DNA of 64,000 bases from an uncultured Oribacterium sp. (lineage in GTDB: Bacteria; Bacillota; Clostridia; Lachnospirales; Lachnospiraceae). The notes under the pieces were generated by a model. That model made no database searches. It was not told the origin of the DNA and saw only the letters and a program-made list of their open reading frames with translations. The translations under genes were made by a program, and so were the position numbers. Positions 16,393 through 24,992 of the stretch are shown here, piece by piece. The stretch lies in NCBI GenBank assembly GCA_934270345.1, contig CAKQPT010000003.1, forward strand, positions 1 through 64,000. Reading direction: 5' to 3'. The number at the start of each line of letters is the position of its first letter. Within the stretch, counting starts at the first letter, position 1.

Positions 16393-16421
16393 AGTATAGC
16401 TCATTCGGGGGTCTAATTCAA
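16393..16421 (-). promoter_or_regulatory. promoter of the P-loop/HlyD-like unit
   Basis: On the minus strand TTGAAT (16421-16416) and TATACT (16398-16393) are 17 bases apart, 30 bases before the ATG. Confidence 0.75.
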
Positions 16422-16467
16422 GGAGCAATCACAGAACATGTCTTCCAAAAATCCGAGCGCACACCCT

Positions 16468-16680
16468 CGGAGAGCCGGCACCAGAAGCACAGTACTGCGC
16501 GCTCGGAAAGCTCTAAGTCGAAACCCATAAGCGGCACTAGGCCCTCTGCAATCACTGAGTTTTCTTTATGAAAACTCAGCGTTGCAGAGGGTTCCAGGGA
16601 GAGATACACCAAGTGCCGCTAATGGGTTCCGACTTGATCTTTCACGACCGCTTCGTATGGCTTCTGGTGCCGGCTCTCCG
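16468..16680. repeat. nested inverted-repeat element, copy B (inverted)
   Basis: The outer arms 16468-16488 and 16660-16680 are perfectly complementary over 21 bp. The middle arms 16515-16541 and 16609-16635 pair at 24 of 27 positions. The inner hairpin joins CCCTCTGCAA with TTGCAGAGGG and CTGAGTTTTC with GAAAACTCAG. Read on the minus strand, the linkers (CATACGAAGCGGTCGTGAAAG after the first arm is 21 bases; its first 15 equal copy A) line up with copy A, so B is inverted relative to A and C. It starts 8 bases after the carboxypeptidase stop codon. Sequence flanking it at 16452-16460 (TCCGAGCGC) repeats part of its own linker. Confidence 0.9.
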
Positions 16681-16688
16681 GTTGTAAC

Positions 16689-17729
16689 TTAGTGAATCTT
16701 CTCCAGTAACATCGTCATATTTGCATACAGATCATCGCGGGTTTTCGCCTTCATGACGGTGCTGATATACTCCTCGCCGGTGGCCTCTTTTTCCGCCGCC
16801 TGGGTGAGGCAGTAGCCGGCGGCCTTCGTGGTGCCGGTCTTTCCGCCGAGGACCTTCAGGCCGTCCGGGGTCGGGACTTCGCCGAGCATATACTTGTTCG
16901 AGACGGTCCACTCCTGCTTCTTCGGCATGCCGTTTGCGTCCTTATACTCCGGGTCGTAGTGCACGCTGCCGACGATCTCGCGGAAGGCGTCATACTTGAG
17001 GGCCGCATGCAACGTCAGGTAGATATCATACGGCGTCATGTAGTGATTCTCGTCCGGAAGTCCGTTGACGTTTACGAAGTGGCAGCCCGTGGCACCGATC
17101 TCCATCGCCGTTTCATTCATCATCTCCACGAAGGCGTCGACGGAGCCGGCGGTAGCCTCCGCGACCGCCACCGCGGCATCATTTCCGGACGGCAGCAGCA
17201 TGCCATAGAGAAGCTCCTCGATGGTGAGGGTCTCCCCCGGGTGGACATAGGCCATGGAGGATCCGGAGACGCTGATCTTCGAGTTCTGCGTGACCGTGAA
17301 CTCCTGCTGCAGGTCGTCGACATTCCGCAGGCACACAAGGGCCGTCATCACCTTCGTGACGGACGCCGGGTAGGTGCGGACATACGGATTCTTCGAGACG
17401 AGCACCTGTGGATCATCGCCCTCGTTCGAGACGAGGAGGGCCGCTTCCGCCGTGAGGCCGTCTGCCCCGACCGTCTGCTTCGCATCCGGAAGCGCGAGGC
17501 CCTTCGAGAAGCCGTCGGCGTGCTTTCCGGAGACATCATTGACACTGACCGCGTTCATGCGGGTGAGTCCCATACGGATGTCATAGCTGTGTTCCAGCTT
17601 TTTCCGCCCGCAGCCGGCGAGCGGTATCATCAAAAATACGCATAAAAGAACCGGAAGGAGTCTTCGCTGGAAGCTCCCTCCGGATGGTTTCATGCTGCGA
17701 TCCCGATTCTTTCGATTCTGTCTAAGCAT
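16689..17729 (-). CDS. D-alanyl-D-alanine carboxypeptidase lipoprotein
   Basis: The 346-residue penicillin-binding enzyme has Ser123-x-x-Lys126 (PASVTKVMTA), Ser181-Gly-Asn183 and Lys297-Thr-Gly, the three motifs of serine D,D-peptidases of the PBP5/DacA type. A signal peptide ends in LAGC with Cys40 as lipidation site, so it is a lipoprotein and not tail-anchored; the C-terminal PBP5 beta domain and amphipathic helix are absent. AGGAGA lies 11 bases before the ATG; a later ATG at 17693 is a weaker option. It trims stem peptides outside the membrane and follows the mre-rod cluster. Confidence 0.92.
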   Translation of the reverse strand: MLRQNRKNRDRSMKPSGGSFQRRLLPVLLCVFLMIPLAGCGRKKLEHSYDIRMGLTRMNAVSVNDVSGKHADGFSKGLALPDAKQTVGADGLTAEAALLVSNEGDDPQVLVSKNPYVRTYPASVTKVMTALVCLRNVDDLQQEFTVTQNSKISVSGSSMAYVHPGETLTIEELLYGMLLPSGNDAAVAVAEATAGSVDAFVEMMNETAMEIGATGCHFVNVNGLPDENHYMTPYDIYLTLHAALKYDAFREIVGSVHYDPEYKDANGMPKKQEWTVSNKYMLGEVPTPDGLKVLGGKTGTTKAAGYCLTQAAEKEATGEEYISTVMKAKTRDDLYANMTMLLEKIH

Positions 17730-17859
17730 GTATCTGTTTATCTCCTGAATAATCTTCGATTTCCTGCTGCATCAGCGTGGTCTCCGCGCATACCTGTACG
17801 CGGGGATGCTGACTGCGGTCTTCATCCGGGTGTCGTCCCTCGTGAAGCCAATGTCTCCA

Positions 17860-18249
17860 TCAGATGTTCCGCCACTCGAGATCGCCACGCTCCAGCGCCT
17901 TGATCAGAAGCTCGGCGGTCGCGAGGTTCGTTCCAATCGGGATGTTGTAGCTGTCACACAGGCGAACGACGGAGTTGACCTCCGGCTCCTCTGCCTTTAC
18001 ATGCAGCGGGTCCCGCAGGAAGATCACCATATCGAGGTTTCCCTGCTCGATCTGCGATGCCAGCTGACGGGCACCACCCGTCTCTCCCGGCAGGAATTTA
18101 TGAATACGAAGATTCGTGACCTCCTCAATGAGGAGTCCGGTGGTACCGGTCGCATAGAGCTCATGCTTGCTCAGGATACCACGGTAGGCGATGCAGAAGT
18201 TCTGCATCAGCTTCTTCTTTGAATCATGTGCGATTAATCCGACATTCAT
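17860..18249 (-). CDS. mgsA: methylglyoxal synthase
   Basis: The 129-residue protein matches MgsA, with the phosphate-binding ATGTTG, GGARQLASQI and the DMVIFLRDPL catalytic region. It turns dihydroxyacetone phosphate into methylglyoxal, bypassing lower glycolysis. A GAGAGG site precedes the ATG at 18249. It follows rodA, an order common in clostridia. Length is slightly below E. coli MgsA (152), which has extra N-terminal residues. Confidence 0.95.
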   Translation of the reverse strand: MNVGLIAHDSKKKLMQNFCIAYRGILSKHELYATGTTGLLIEEVTNLRIHKFLPGETGGARQLASQIEQGNLDMVIFLRDPLHVKAEEPEVNSVVRLCDSYNIPIGTNLATAELLIKALERGDLEWRNI

Positions 18250-18325
18250 TGTTTAGACCTCTCTGATCTTACGTTTTCTTTTTACAACAGCGAAGCAGGA
18301 CGTCCTTTCGAAAAGGAGCGTCAAC

Positions 18326-19465
18326 TTACGCACGATCGCTTCTCTGCAATGCTACATTCAATACGATGCCCATACCGGCATAGACGGAAACCAGTGAACT
18401 TACGCCTCTCGAGAAAAAAGGAAGTGTGATACCGGTATTCGGGAAGATTCCCGTGGTGACCGCAATGTGCGTATACGTCTGAAAGCCGATCCATGCCATC
18501 ATGCCGACACATATCAGACGTCCACTTAAATTCCGCGTCTTCCTTGCTATTATAAGACATTCTACGATAATCAACAAGAATAATATGATAATTATCATCG
18601 CTCCGCGGAAGCCAAGCTCCTCTCCTACGACCGCAAAAATGAAGTCATTATCCTCCTCTGCGAGGAAATTACCGTTTTTCACGGAGAAAATGGAGTTGTT
18701 GTAGAGGCCCTTGCCCGCAAGCTTTCCGGAGCCGATCGCCATCATGGAGTACATCTGCTGGTAGAAGGTCTGGGTGTTCTCCGACGGGTTCAGGAAGGTC
18801 AGGATACGCTGTGCCTGGTAGCCACGGAGCAGCGGGATCTTATCATAGAGGCCCGACCGGAACAGATAGACGAAGATCAGGGCGAAGGGAACGATGGCGA
18901 GGAGCACGCCGAGGATCCAGCGGAAGCTGATATTCGACGCAAAGACCATGGCCGCCACGATGATCGTGATGATGATACTCGTACTCAGGTTCGGCTGCAG
19001 AAGGATCAGCAGGATCGGAATCATAAACCACACGAAGGCCATGAGGACGATGTGCGGCAGGTTGATCTGATCCTTCGCGCGCTGAAAATAGGCCGCGAAG
19101 AACACGATGAGTCCGATCTTCACGAACTCAGCCGGCTGGACCTGACCGATGACCGGCAGCTGGATCCAGCGAACCGCATCGTGTCCGGCGGCGGTTCCGT
19201 AGATCAGGACGCCCGCGAGGAGCAGGACGCAGAACATATAGATCAGGTTCGCCTGCTGCACGATCCAGCGATAGTCCACGAGCGACAGGGCGATGCAGAT
19301 CGCCAGTCCCGCGAAGGAGCCCAGGATCTGTCGCACGACCTGTACGTCCTGGAAGCTCTCGGCACCGACGGCAGAGCGCATGACGAGCACGCCGAAGATG
19401 TTCAGCACGATCATGTAGAGGACGAGCCGGAAATCATAATGTTTAAAATTGTAATCAAACCTCAT
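18326..19465 (-). CDS. rodA: RodA peptidoglycan glycosyltransferase
   Basis: The 379-residue SEDS protein has about ten membrane segments, with VQPAEFVKIGLIVFFA, FLAEEDNDFIFAVVGEELGF and GITLPFFSRGVSSL, the SEDS signature blocks. It polymerises lipid II and pairs with the class B PBP encoded just before it. Only a weak ribosome site precedes its ATG. RodA is preferred over FtsW or SpoVE because of the PBP2/mreCD context. A strong hairpin at 19554-19596 separates it from the PBP gene. Confidence 0.93.
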   Translation of the reverse strand: MRFDYNFKHYDFRLVLYMIVLNIFGVLVMRSAVGAESFQDVQVVRQILGSFAGLAICIALSLVDYRWIVQQANLIYMFCVLLLAGVLIYGTAAGHDAVRWIQLPVIGQVQPAEFVKIGLIVFFAAYFQRAKDQINLPHIVLMAFVWFMIPILLILLQPNLSTSIIITIIVAAMVFASNISFRWILGVLLAIVPFALIFVYLFRSGLYDKIPLLRGYQAQRILTFLNPSENTQTFYQQMYSMMAIGSGKLAGKGLYNNSIFSVKNGNFLAEEDNDFIFAVVGEELGFRGAMIIIILFLLIIVECLIIARKTRNLSGRLICVGMMAWIGFQTYTHIAVTTGIFPNTGITLPFFSRGVSSLVSVYAGMGIVLNVALQRSDRA

Positions 19466-19553
19466 AAGTCTACTCTTCTATGAATGACTGCCTGCGACGT
19501 GATGTTTTCCTTCCAGAATGAGTGTAAGGAATCACTCGCATAAAAATGTCTGC

Positions 19554-19596
19554 CTGTGGTGCGCGTTTCGAATATATACGAGGGCGCGCACCACAG
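19554..19596 (-). terminator. hairpin between PBP2 gene and rodA
   Basis: CTGTGGTGCGCG (19554-19565) pairs perfectly with CGCGCACCACAG (19585-19596) around a 19-base loop. On the minus strand the stem is followed by GCAGACATTTTTATG. It could be a leaky terminator or an RNA-stability element within the mre-rod transcript. Confidence 0.5.
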
Positions 19597-19615
19597 AAAC
19601 GGCAGGTGACGATGC

Positions 19616-22486
19616 TTAGTCGGAAACATTGACCGAGGAAACGTAGGACGCATCCCGTGAAAGGATGGCCTCGAGACTGTCCTTGCCATAGCAGTAATTG
19701 TATACGTTGTTTGCGAGACTCGCGGCGTTACCGGAGGAATATCCGTACGGGATGTTCACGGTGACGGCGATTTCCGGGTTGTCATACGGCGCGTAGGAAA
19801 CGAAGACCGCGTGGTTACCACGATCCTCACGCTCCTGGGCGGTACCGGTCTTACCGGCGATCGGGATGTTCTGACCGCTGAAGACGTTCTTCGCGACACC
19901 TTCCGTGATCATCTCACGAAGTCCCGTCTGGACTGCATTCCAGGTCACCGTGCTGAAGTCGAGCTGGTCCTTCACCTTCGGCTCGATCGTGCGGAGGACG
20001 TTTCCGTCGGAATCCGTCACCTTATCGAGGATCGAGAGGTCGAAGACCGTGCCACGGTTCGCAACCGCGGTGATATAGCGGGCGAGCTGCACGTTGTTGT
20101 ATGCGTGATTACCCTGACCCATCGCAGAACGCTCCGGATCGTAATCCGAGATGTGCGGCTTCGTCTCATCGATTTCGACGCCCGAGAGGGAATCGAGACC
20201 GAAGGCAGCCGCGTACTTCGCGATTCGTTCGAGGCCGAGGGTCTGACTGTAGATGCCGTTCGGATCCGTCGCCAGGCGATGGCCGACCTCCGCGAAGAAG
20301 AAGTTGCAGGAGTTCTTGATACCGTCGATGATATTCTCCTCGCCGTGCTTCTCCGGATAGATCCAGCACTTGATGTTCGGTACGACTTCCTTATAGATAC
20401 CCGTACAGTCGATGATGGTCGAAAGGTCGATGACGCCCTCTTCCATCGCCGCGATCGAGGTGATCGGCTTGAAGGTCGAACCAGGCGCGAGCTGGGTCTG
20501 GGTCGCGTTGTTGAGGAGCGGCAGGGACAGGTCCTTGTTCACCTTCGCGAGGTAGTCGCTGTCCGTGATCCGGTTGTTGTCGAAGCCCGGATAGGTGACG
20601 AGGGCCCGGATCTTTCCGGTCTTCACATCCGTCACGACGACCGAGCCGTTGCACGGATCCAACGCGAGCTGTGCCGGGGTCAGCGCAATCTGCCGGACCT
20701 TCTTCACGAGGAAGGTATAGGCATAGTGCGCGTCGCCGGTCGAGAGCTGAAGATACGCCTGCGCATCCTCCGGGAGAACGCCCTGCTCAAACAGCGCCAT
20801 CAGTAAGAGATAGCCCTGGAGGGTGTTGTCCGCGATCGCGTACTTATAGAGGACCTTATCAAAATCCGTATCGTCCCGGAGACGCTCCATCAGCTGCTCG
20901 ACGAGGAGCTGGTAGATGTTTTCGGTATCATAGTAGTCCTCGGAAAGGGACAGCTTCGAGGTATCGAGCCATGCCCCCTCGATGCCGGCGATGATGAAGT
21001 CGTGGAGACTGATGGTGTCGTTTCGCCATGCCTGGTAGGCCTCCGAATCCTTGAACGTCTGATTCGAGCTCTGAATCATGCCCGAAGCATCGCTCAGAAG
21101 GTAGTCATAGATGTAGACGATGAAGGCCTGCATATCCTTCGGAAGCGCATTCAGATCACTCGTACTCGGGTTCAGGAGCTCGTTCTCGATGCGCTGAAGG
21201 TTCTTCTCCTTATTGCTGGTGAAGATGTCCGCGATCTGACGCTCGGCGCTGCCCGGCGCGGCCTGGGCGAAATGGCTGGAATCCAGCACGTTATTATTGA
21301 TGAGCTGGAAGTAGGCGTCCTTCACCGGGATGGTGATCTGGGACTGCTTTACGTGCGCGTTCTGCGGGGCATCCGATTCGACGATCTTCGAAGCGAGTAT
21401 GCCGGCCAGCTCCTGCTCGAGCAGGTGGTAGATCGCGATCTGGTCGTTCGCGGAGATGGTGGTATAGATATCATTGCCCGCCTTCGCCTCGGATTCCGAG
21501 ACGACCTCGAGGACAGAGCCGACGGAGTTCAGGTACATCTCGCGATAGCCCTTCTGCCCCTTCAGCTCCGACTCCATGCTCTTCTCGAGACCCCAGACAC
21601 CGACGGTGTCGTTCAGCTCGTAGCCCTCATCGGTCTTTCGGAGCTCTGCGAGCTGATCCTCCCGGACCTGACCGGTGTAGCCGACGATGTGACTCAGGTA
21701 CGGCGCATAGTTGTACTTTCGTACGGAAACATTTTCGATATCGACACCCTGCAGCTCGCCCTTCGCCTCGAGGATCTCCGCCATGCACTCCTTCGACACG
21801 TTCTTTACGATGGTTGTGGTCTGGTAGCGCTGGTAGGCGGTGAGACGCATGGTGAAGAAAATATTGATCATGTCGAGGGCGGTCTCATCATCGAGGACGA
21901 CTGCCATGCCGTTTTCATCCTTGATGTTATCGAAGCGGTAACGACGCTTAGAGGTGTTGAAGGCCTCGCGTGCACTGACATCAAAGTCCTTCTCGCTGAG
22001 GTCGGAGACATTGCGCCCGCGAATGTTCGCGATGAAACGCTTCCGGTCATTTTCAGAGCTCGTCGTGAACTGAAATTCATGATTCTCATCGAGCCTGATC
22101 TTATACTGTCCGTCGACGGAATAGCCGTACTTCTCGATGATCTGCGTCAGGTGATACAGCATCAGATTCCGGCGGTTGATGCCCTTATCCGTCGTGTCGT
22201 AGGCCCCGTTGTCGGCGATCGTGATGTTGTACTGAAGCTCGTTATACGCGAGGAGACGACCGTCGCGGTCATAGATATTGCCCCTCGTGCCGACCGTGGT
22301 CACCTTCGTCAGGGTACGGTTCTGGTAATCCGAGAGGTACTGATCTCCGTTCACGATCTGGAGCTCGAACAGGCGTCCTGCAAGCACCGCAAATAAAATC
22401 GTGAAAATCAGCCCCAGTGCAAAGAGACGGGAGCTGACGAAACGGATGATAAATTCTTTAACTGCGCTCAGTAATTCCTTGAACAA
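19616..22486 (-). CDS. mrdA: penicillin-binding protein 2 (class B transpeptidase)
   Basis: The 956-residue enzyme has one N-terminal membrane segment (about 22-42), a PBP dimerisation domain, and the transpeptidase motifs Ser670-x-x-Lys673 (PGSTFKP), Ser726-Cys-Asn728 and Lys879-Thr-Gly. It crosslinks wall peptides with RodA during elongation. It is longer than E. coli PBP2 (633) because of about 280 extra residues between the two domains, as seen in several clostridial homologues. The start is TTG at 22486 with GAGGAG 6 bases before it; no better ATG is near. It follows mreD by 11 bases. Confidence 0.95.
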   Translation of the reverse strand: MFKELLSAVKEFIIRFVSSRLFALGLIFTILFAVLAGRLFELQIVNGDQYLSDYQNRTLTKVTTVGTRGNIYDRDGRLLAYNELQYNITIADNGAYDTTDKGINRRNLMLYHLTQIIEKYGYSVDGQYKIRLDENHEFQFTTSSENDRKRFIANIRGRNVSDLSEKDFDVSAREAFNTSKRRYRFDNIKDENGMAVVLDDETALDMINIFFTMRLTAYQRYQTTTIVKNVSKECMAEILEAKGELQGVDIENVSVRKYNYAPYLSHIVGYTGQVREDQLAELRKTDEGYELNDTVGVWGLEKSMESELKGQKGYREMYLNSVGSVLEVVSESEAKAGNDIYTTISANDQIAIYHLLEQELAGILASKIVESDAPQNAHVKQSQITIPVKDAYFQLINNNVLDSSHFAQAAPGSAERQIADIFTSNKEKNLQRIENELLNPSTSDLNALPKDMQAFIVYIYDYLLSDASGMIQSSNQTFKDSEAYQAWRNDTISLHDFIIAGIEGAWLDTSKLSLSEDYYDTENIYQLLVEQLMERLRDDTDFDKVLYKYAIADNTLQGYLLLMALFEQGVLPEDAQAYLQLSTGDAHYAYTFLVKKVRQIALTPAQLALDPCNGSVVVTDVKTGKIRALVTYPGFDNNRITDSDYLAKVNKDLSLPLLNNATQTQLAPGSTFKPITSIAAMEEGVIDLSTIIDCTGIYKEVVPNIKCWIYPEKHGEENIIDGIKNSCNFFFAEVGHRLATDPNGIYSQTLGLERIAKYAAAFGLDSLSGVEIDETKPHISDYDPERSAMGQGNHAYNNVQLARYITAVANRGTVFDLSILDKVTDSDGNVLRTIEPKVKDQLDFSTVTWNAVQTGLREMITEGVAKNVFSGQNIPIAGKTGTAQEREDRGNHAVFVSYAPYDNPEIAVTVNIPYGYSSGNAASLANNVYNYCYGKDSLEAILSRDASYVSSVNVSD

Positions 22487-22497
22487 TGAAGACTCCT

Positions 22498-23049
22498 CTA
22501 GCGTTCGATCCGCTCATGGGCGGAGAAGAAGAAACGGTACAGTACCAGTGTGACGAGTAGTGAAAATACGATGGATGGCAGTACGACGTGCAGTCCATAG
22601 TACAGAAGATTCAGCTTCAGTCGGATCAGGAAGCGGAACATATAGATGTAGATGTGGTAGATCAGGAGATTGAACACGCACATGAACATCGGCAGGGTGA
22701 TGTACTCTTCGTAGTAGAAGCGGCTGAAGAAGCCGTTGAGATACCCGATCAGGACGAAGACGAGGCTGTAGAAACCGAAGGGACCGGAGTAGAACAGGTC
22801 CATCAGGAGGCCGGCGCCGAGTCCGTAGATCATCCCCGGCAGGCTGCCATGCAGGAAGCCGAAGGAGAAGGTCAGGATCAGCAGCAGGTTCGGGGAGGCG
22901 GCGAGAAACGGGATCAGTGGAAACACGCTGGTCTGAATCAGGAACGCGAGCCCCAGGGATGCGATATAAAAGAGGATACGAAGACGCTGCTTCGTCTTCC
23001 GCTTCAGCGGTTTAAATTTCGGTAATTTTCGTTTCGTAACTGCGTTCAT
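22498..23049 (-). CDS. mreD: rod-shape protein MreD
   Basis: The 183-residue protein has a basic N-terminus (KRKLPKFKPLKRKTKQR) and five predicted membrane segments, fitting MreD. I chose the ATG at 23049 because it lies 13 bases after the mreC stop and follows GAGGT. It works with MreC to control the elongation machinery in the membrane. Sequence conservation in this family is low, so the call leans on topology and place between mreC and PBP2. Confidence 0.85.
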   Translation of the reverse strand: MNAVTKRKLPKFKPLKRKTKQRLRILFYIASLGLAFLIQTSVFPLIPFLAASPNLLLILTFSFGFLHGSLPGMIYGLGAGLLMDLFYSGPFGFYSLVFVLIGYLNGFFSRFYYEEYITLPMFMCVFNLLIYHIYIYMFRFLIRLKLNLLYYGLHVVLPSIVFSLLVTLVLYRFFFSAHERIER

Positions 23050-23062
23050 AGCCTGTCTGACC

Positions 23063-24121
23063 TCAACCTGCATCCTCACTTGTGCTGTCAGCGGACGCAC
23101 TCGTCTCTCCGGTGATTTCGCTGAGCGGTGTCAGCCCTTCCATCCCGGACCACTGTGAAGACGCCTCCGTGGACGCGATGCTCTGTCCGTCTGCTTCGGC
23201 AGTACTTTCATCGGCTGCACTGCTCTCCGCTGCTGCCGTTGTGTCCGTCAGGTTCTTCATCAGGACATCCTGTCCCTCATTCGTATCGAGGAAGCTGTCG
23301 GACTTTACATCCTTCAGCACGAGGACCTCGGTGAGATCATCGAAATCGGCGGCCGGAATCAGATAGCCGGTCTTCATCAGTTTCTTCTCATCATCCCGGA
23401 TATCGACGGCATAGCCGACGAGGATCCCCGGCATGAACTTCGAGGAGATGTTCGAGGTGACGATGCGGTCACCGTCCTGGATCGTCGCGTTCTTCTGCAT
23501 GTCGGTGATGCGGAGACGGCCCTGCTGGTAGAGGGTCAGGTCGCCGGCGACGATGCATGTGCTGCTCGACTGGAGACACATCGCAGAGACACGGGACTCA
23601 TCATCGATGATGGAACGGACGGTCGCGTAATTCAGGCCGACGTCCGTCACGATACCGACAAGTCCGCCCTTCGCCATGACGTTCTGATCGACGCGGATGC
23701 CGTCCTGGGAGCCCTTATCGATACGGAAGACCTGGAACCAGTTCTCGGAATCCTTTGCGATGACGCGGGCGGCTACCTTCTCATACTGAAGGTAATCCTG
23801 ATCCAGGGCATAAAGATCACGGAGGCGACTCAGCTCGCCCTCGTTCTGGGCGAGCCGGTTGTTCTCCTCCGTGAGCAGGTCGATCTGTTCATTTAAGCGT
23901 TTGTTCTCCTTCTGTACGGCCTTCAGGTTGCGGTGGTCCTGGAGCTCCTCATAGAGCCCGTAGCCCACGCGGTTCACGCCGGACTGGAGCGGCACCAGCA
24001 CATAGCCGATGGTGTTCCGGATCGGATTCATGAGACCGTCCTTTACGCTCGAAAGGACGATCATCATGACGCATAGCACCGTCAGAACAATAAAGATATA
24101 TTTACTCTTCCTGTTTTCCAC
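23063..24121 (-). CDS. mreC: rod-shape protein MreC
   Basis: The 352-residue protein has one membrane segment (about 8-25), a coiled coil at about 65-100 (LKAVQKENKRLNEQIDLLTE), a beta-rich MreC domain to about 275 and a Ser/Ala/Glu-rich tail. The start is GTG at 24121, with AGGA 8 bases before it, inside the end of radC (20-base overlap). Downstream are mreD, PBP2 and rodA. mreB, which normally precedes mreC, is absent. Confidence 0.93.
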   Translation of the reverse strand: MENRKSKYIFIVLTVLCVMMIVLSSVKDGLMNPIRNTIGYVLVPLQSGVNRVGYGLYEELQDHRNLKAVQKENKRLNEQIDLLTEENNRLAQNEGELSRLRDLYALDQDYLQYEKVAARVIAKDSENWFQVFRIDKGSQDGIRVDQNVMAKGGLVGIVTDVGLNYATVRSIIDDESRVSAMCLQSSSTCIVAGDLTLYQQGRLRITDMQKNATIQDGDRIVTSNISSKFMPGILVGYAVDIRDDEKKLMKTGYLIPAADFDDLTEVLVLKDVKSDSFLDTNEGQDVLMKNLTDTTAAAESSAADESTAEADGQSIASTEASSQWSGMEGLTPLSEITGETSASADSTSEDAG

Positions 24122-24812
24122 TGATTAATTCCTGTTCTCTGAAGCTGATATAGCGATGGTCGCCGATGATGACATGGTCGATGAGGCGGATCCCGACGAG
24201 CTGTGCGGCCTGCTCCAGCTCACGCGTGAACCGGATGTCCTCCTCCGACGGTGCCGGATCTCCGCTCGGGTGATTATGCACCATGATGAAGCAGGCGGCA
24301 TGGATGCCGAGCGCTTCGATGAAGATCTCCCGTGATGAAATCGCAGAGCGGCAGCAGGTGCCGGTCGAAAGGAGCTTATCCTTCAGAAGCTGCATCTGAT
24401 AGTCGAGGTAGAGGATGCGGACGACCTCATGGTCAAGATACCGGAGGTCCTCCATATAGTACTCTGCCACCAGCTCGGGGCGCGAAAACACGGTATGCTT
24501 CACCCTCTTCGCCCGCTGCCAGATGCGGTGCGCGATCTCACCGACGACACTGAGCTGAACGGCCTTCACACGGCCGATGCCCTCCACCTGCCGGTACTCC
24601 TCCGGCGTAAAATGCATCATGCCGACAAGTCCGTCAAATTCCGGATTCATCGACAGCACCTTCTCCGCCACCTCCAGCACCGTGTGATTCTTCGTGCCGG
24701 TGCGCAGCAGGATCGCGAGGAGCTCGGCGTCGGTGAGGCTCTCCGCCCCCAGCGTCATGCACTTCTCGTACGGCATCTCCTCAGGTTTCAGCTCATTCCA
24801 TTTATTACACAT
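24102..24812 (-). CDS. radC: RadC-family JAMM metalloprotein
   Basis: The 236-residue protein has an N-terminal helix-hairpin-helix region (VEGIGRVKA near 76-84) and a C-terminal JAMM/MPN+ domain with the zinc motif HNHPSGDPAPSEED (His179, His181, Asp185). Despite the name, a repair role is not established for the family. AAGGAG precedes the ATG. It is first in the radC-mreC-mreD-PBP2-rodA-mgsA unit. Confidence 0.93.
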   Translation of the reverse strand: MCNKWNELKPEEMPYEKCMTLGAESLTDAELLAILLRTGTKNHTVLEVAEKVLSMNPEFDGLVGMMHFTPEEYRQVEGIGRVKAVQLSVVGEIAHRIWQRAKRVKHTVFSRPELVAEYYMEDLRYLDHEVVRILYLDYQMQLLKDKLLSTGTCCRSAISSREIFIEALGIHAACFIMVHNHPSGDPAPSEEDIRFTRELEQAAQLVGIRLIDHVIIGDHRYISFREQELISGKQEE

Positions 24813-24857
24813 ATTTACTCCTTGTCCCAGGGAAGAACATGGAGCCCACGATGCCTT

Positions 24858-24886
24858 ATTCTAACATAAAGCGGCAAAACCGTAAA
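24858..24886 (-). promoter_or_regulatory. radC-mre operon promoter
   Basis: On the minus strand TTTACG (24886-24881) and TAGAAT (24863-24858) are 17 bases apart. The -35 box lies within the left arm of the ynbB terminator hairpin, so the two signals overlap. Confidence 0.6.
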
Positions 24887-24907
24887 CGCCTAAGAGTTTA
24901 CGGTTTT
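24876..24907 (-). terminator. terminator after ynbB
   Basis: AAAACCGTAAAC (24876-24887) pairs perfectly with GTTTACGGTTTT (24896-24907). The U-tract on the minus strand is short (TTTT within the stem). It closes the miaB-mutSL-miaA-ynbB unit, 85 bases after the ynbB stop. Confidence 0.75.
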
Positions 24908-24992
24908 GTGATGATTCTGTGTCTTGAATTTTTAAGAATTTCCCTGCAATCCGGAGCGGATAGGTTCCATGCGGATGCAGGAAGATCATCAC

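Noticed and set aside
16689..17729. Carboxypeptidase as a beta-lactamase
   Set aside because: It has the KTG and SGN motifs, but the context, lipobox and absence of an omega-loop Glu motif fit a D,D-carboxypeptidase.
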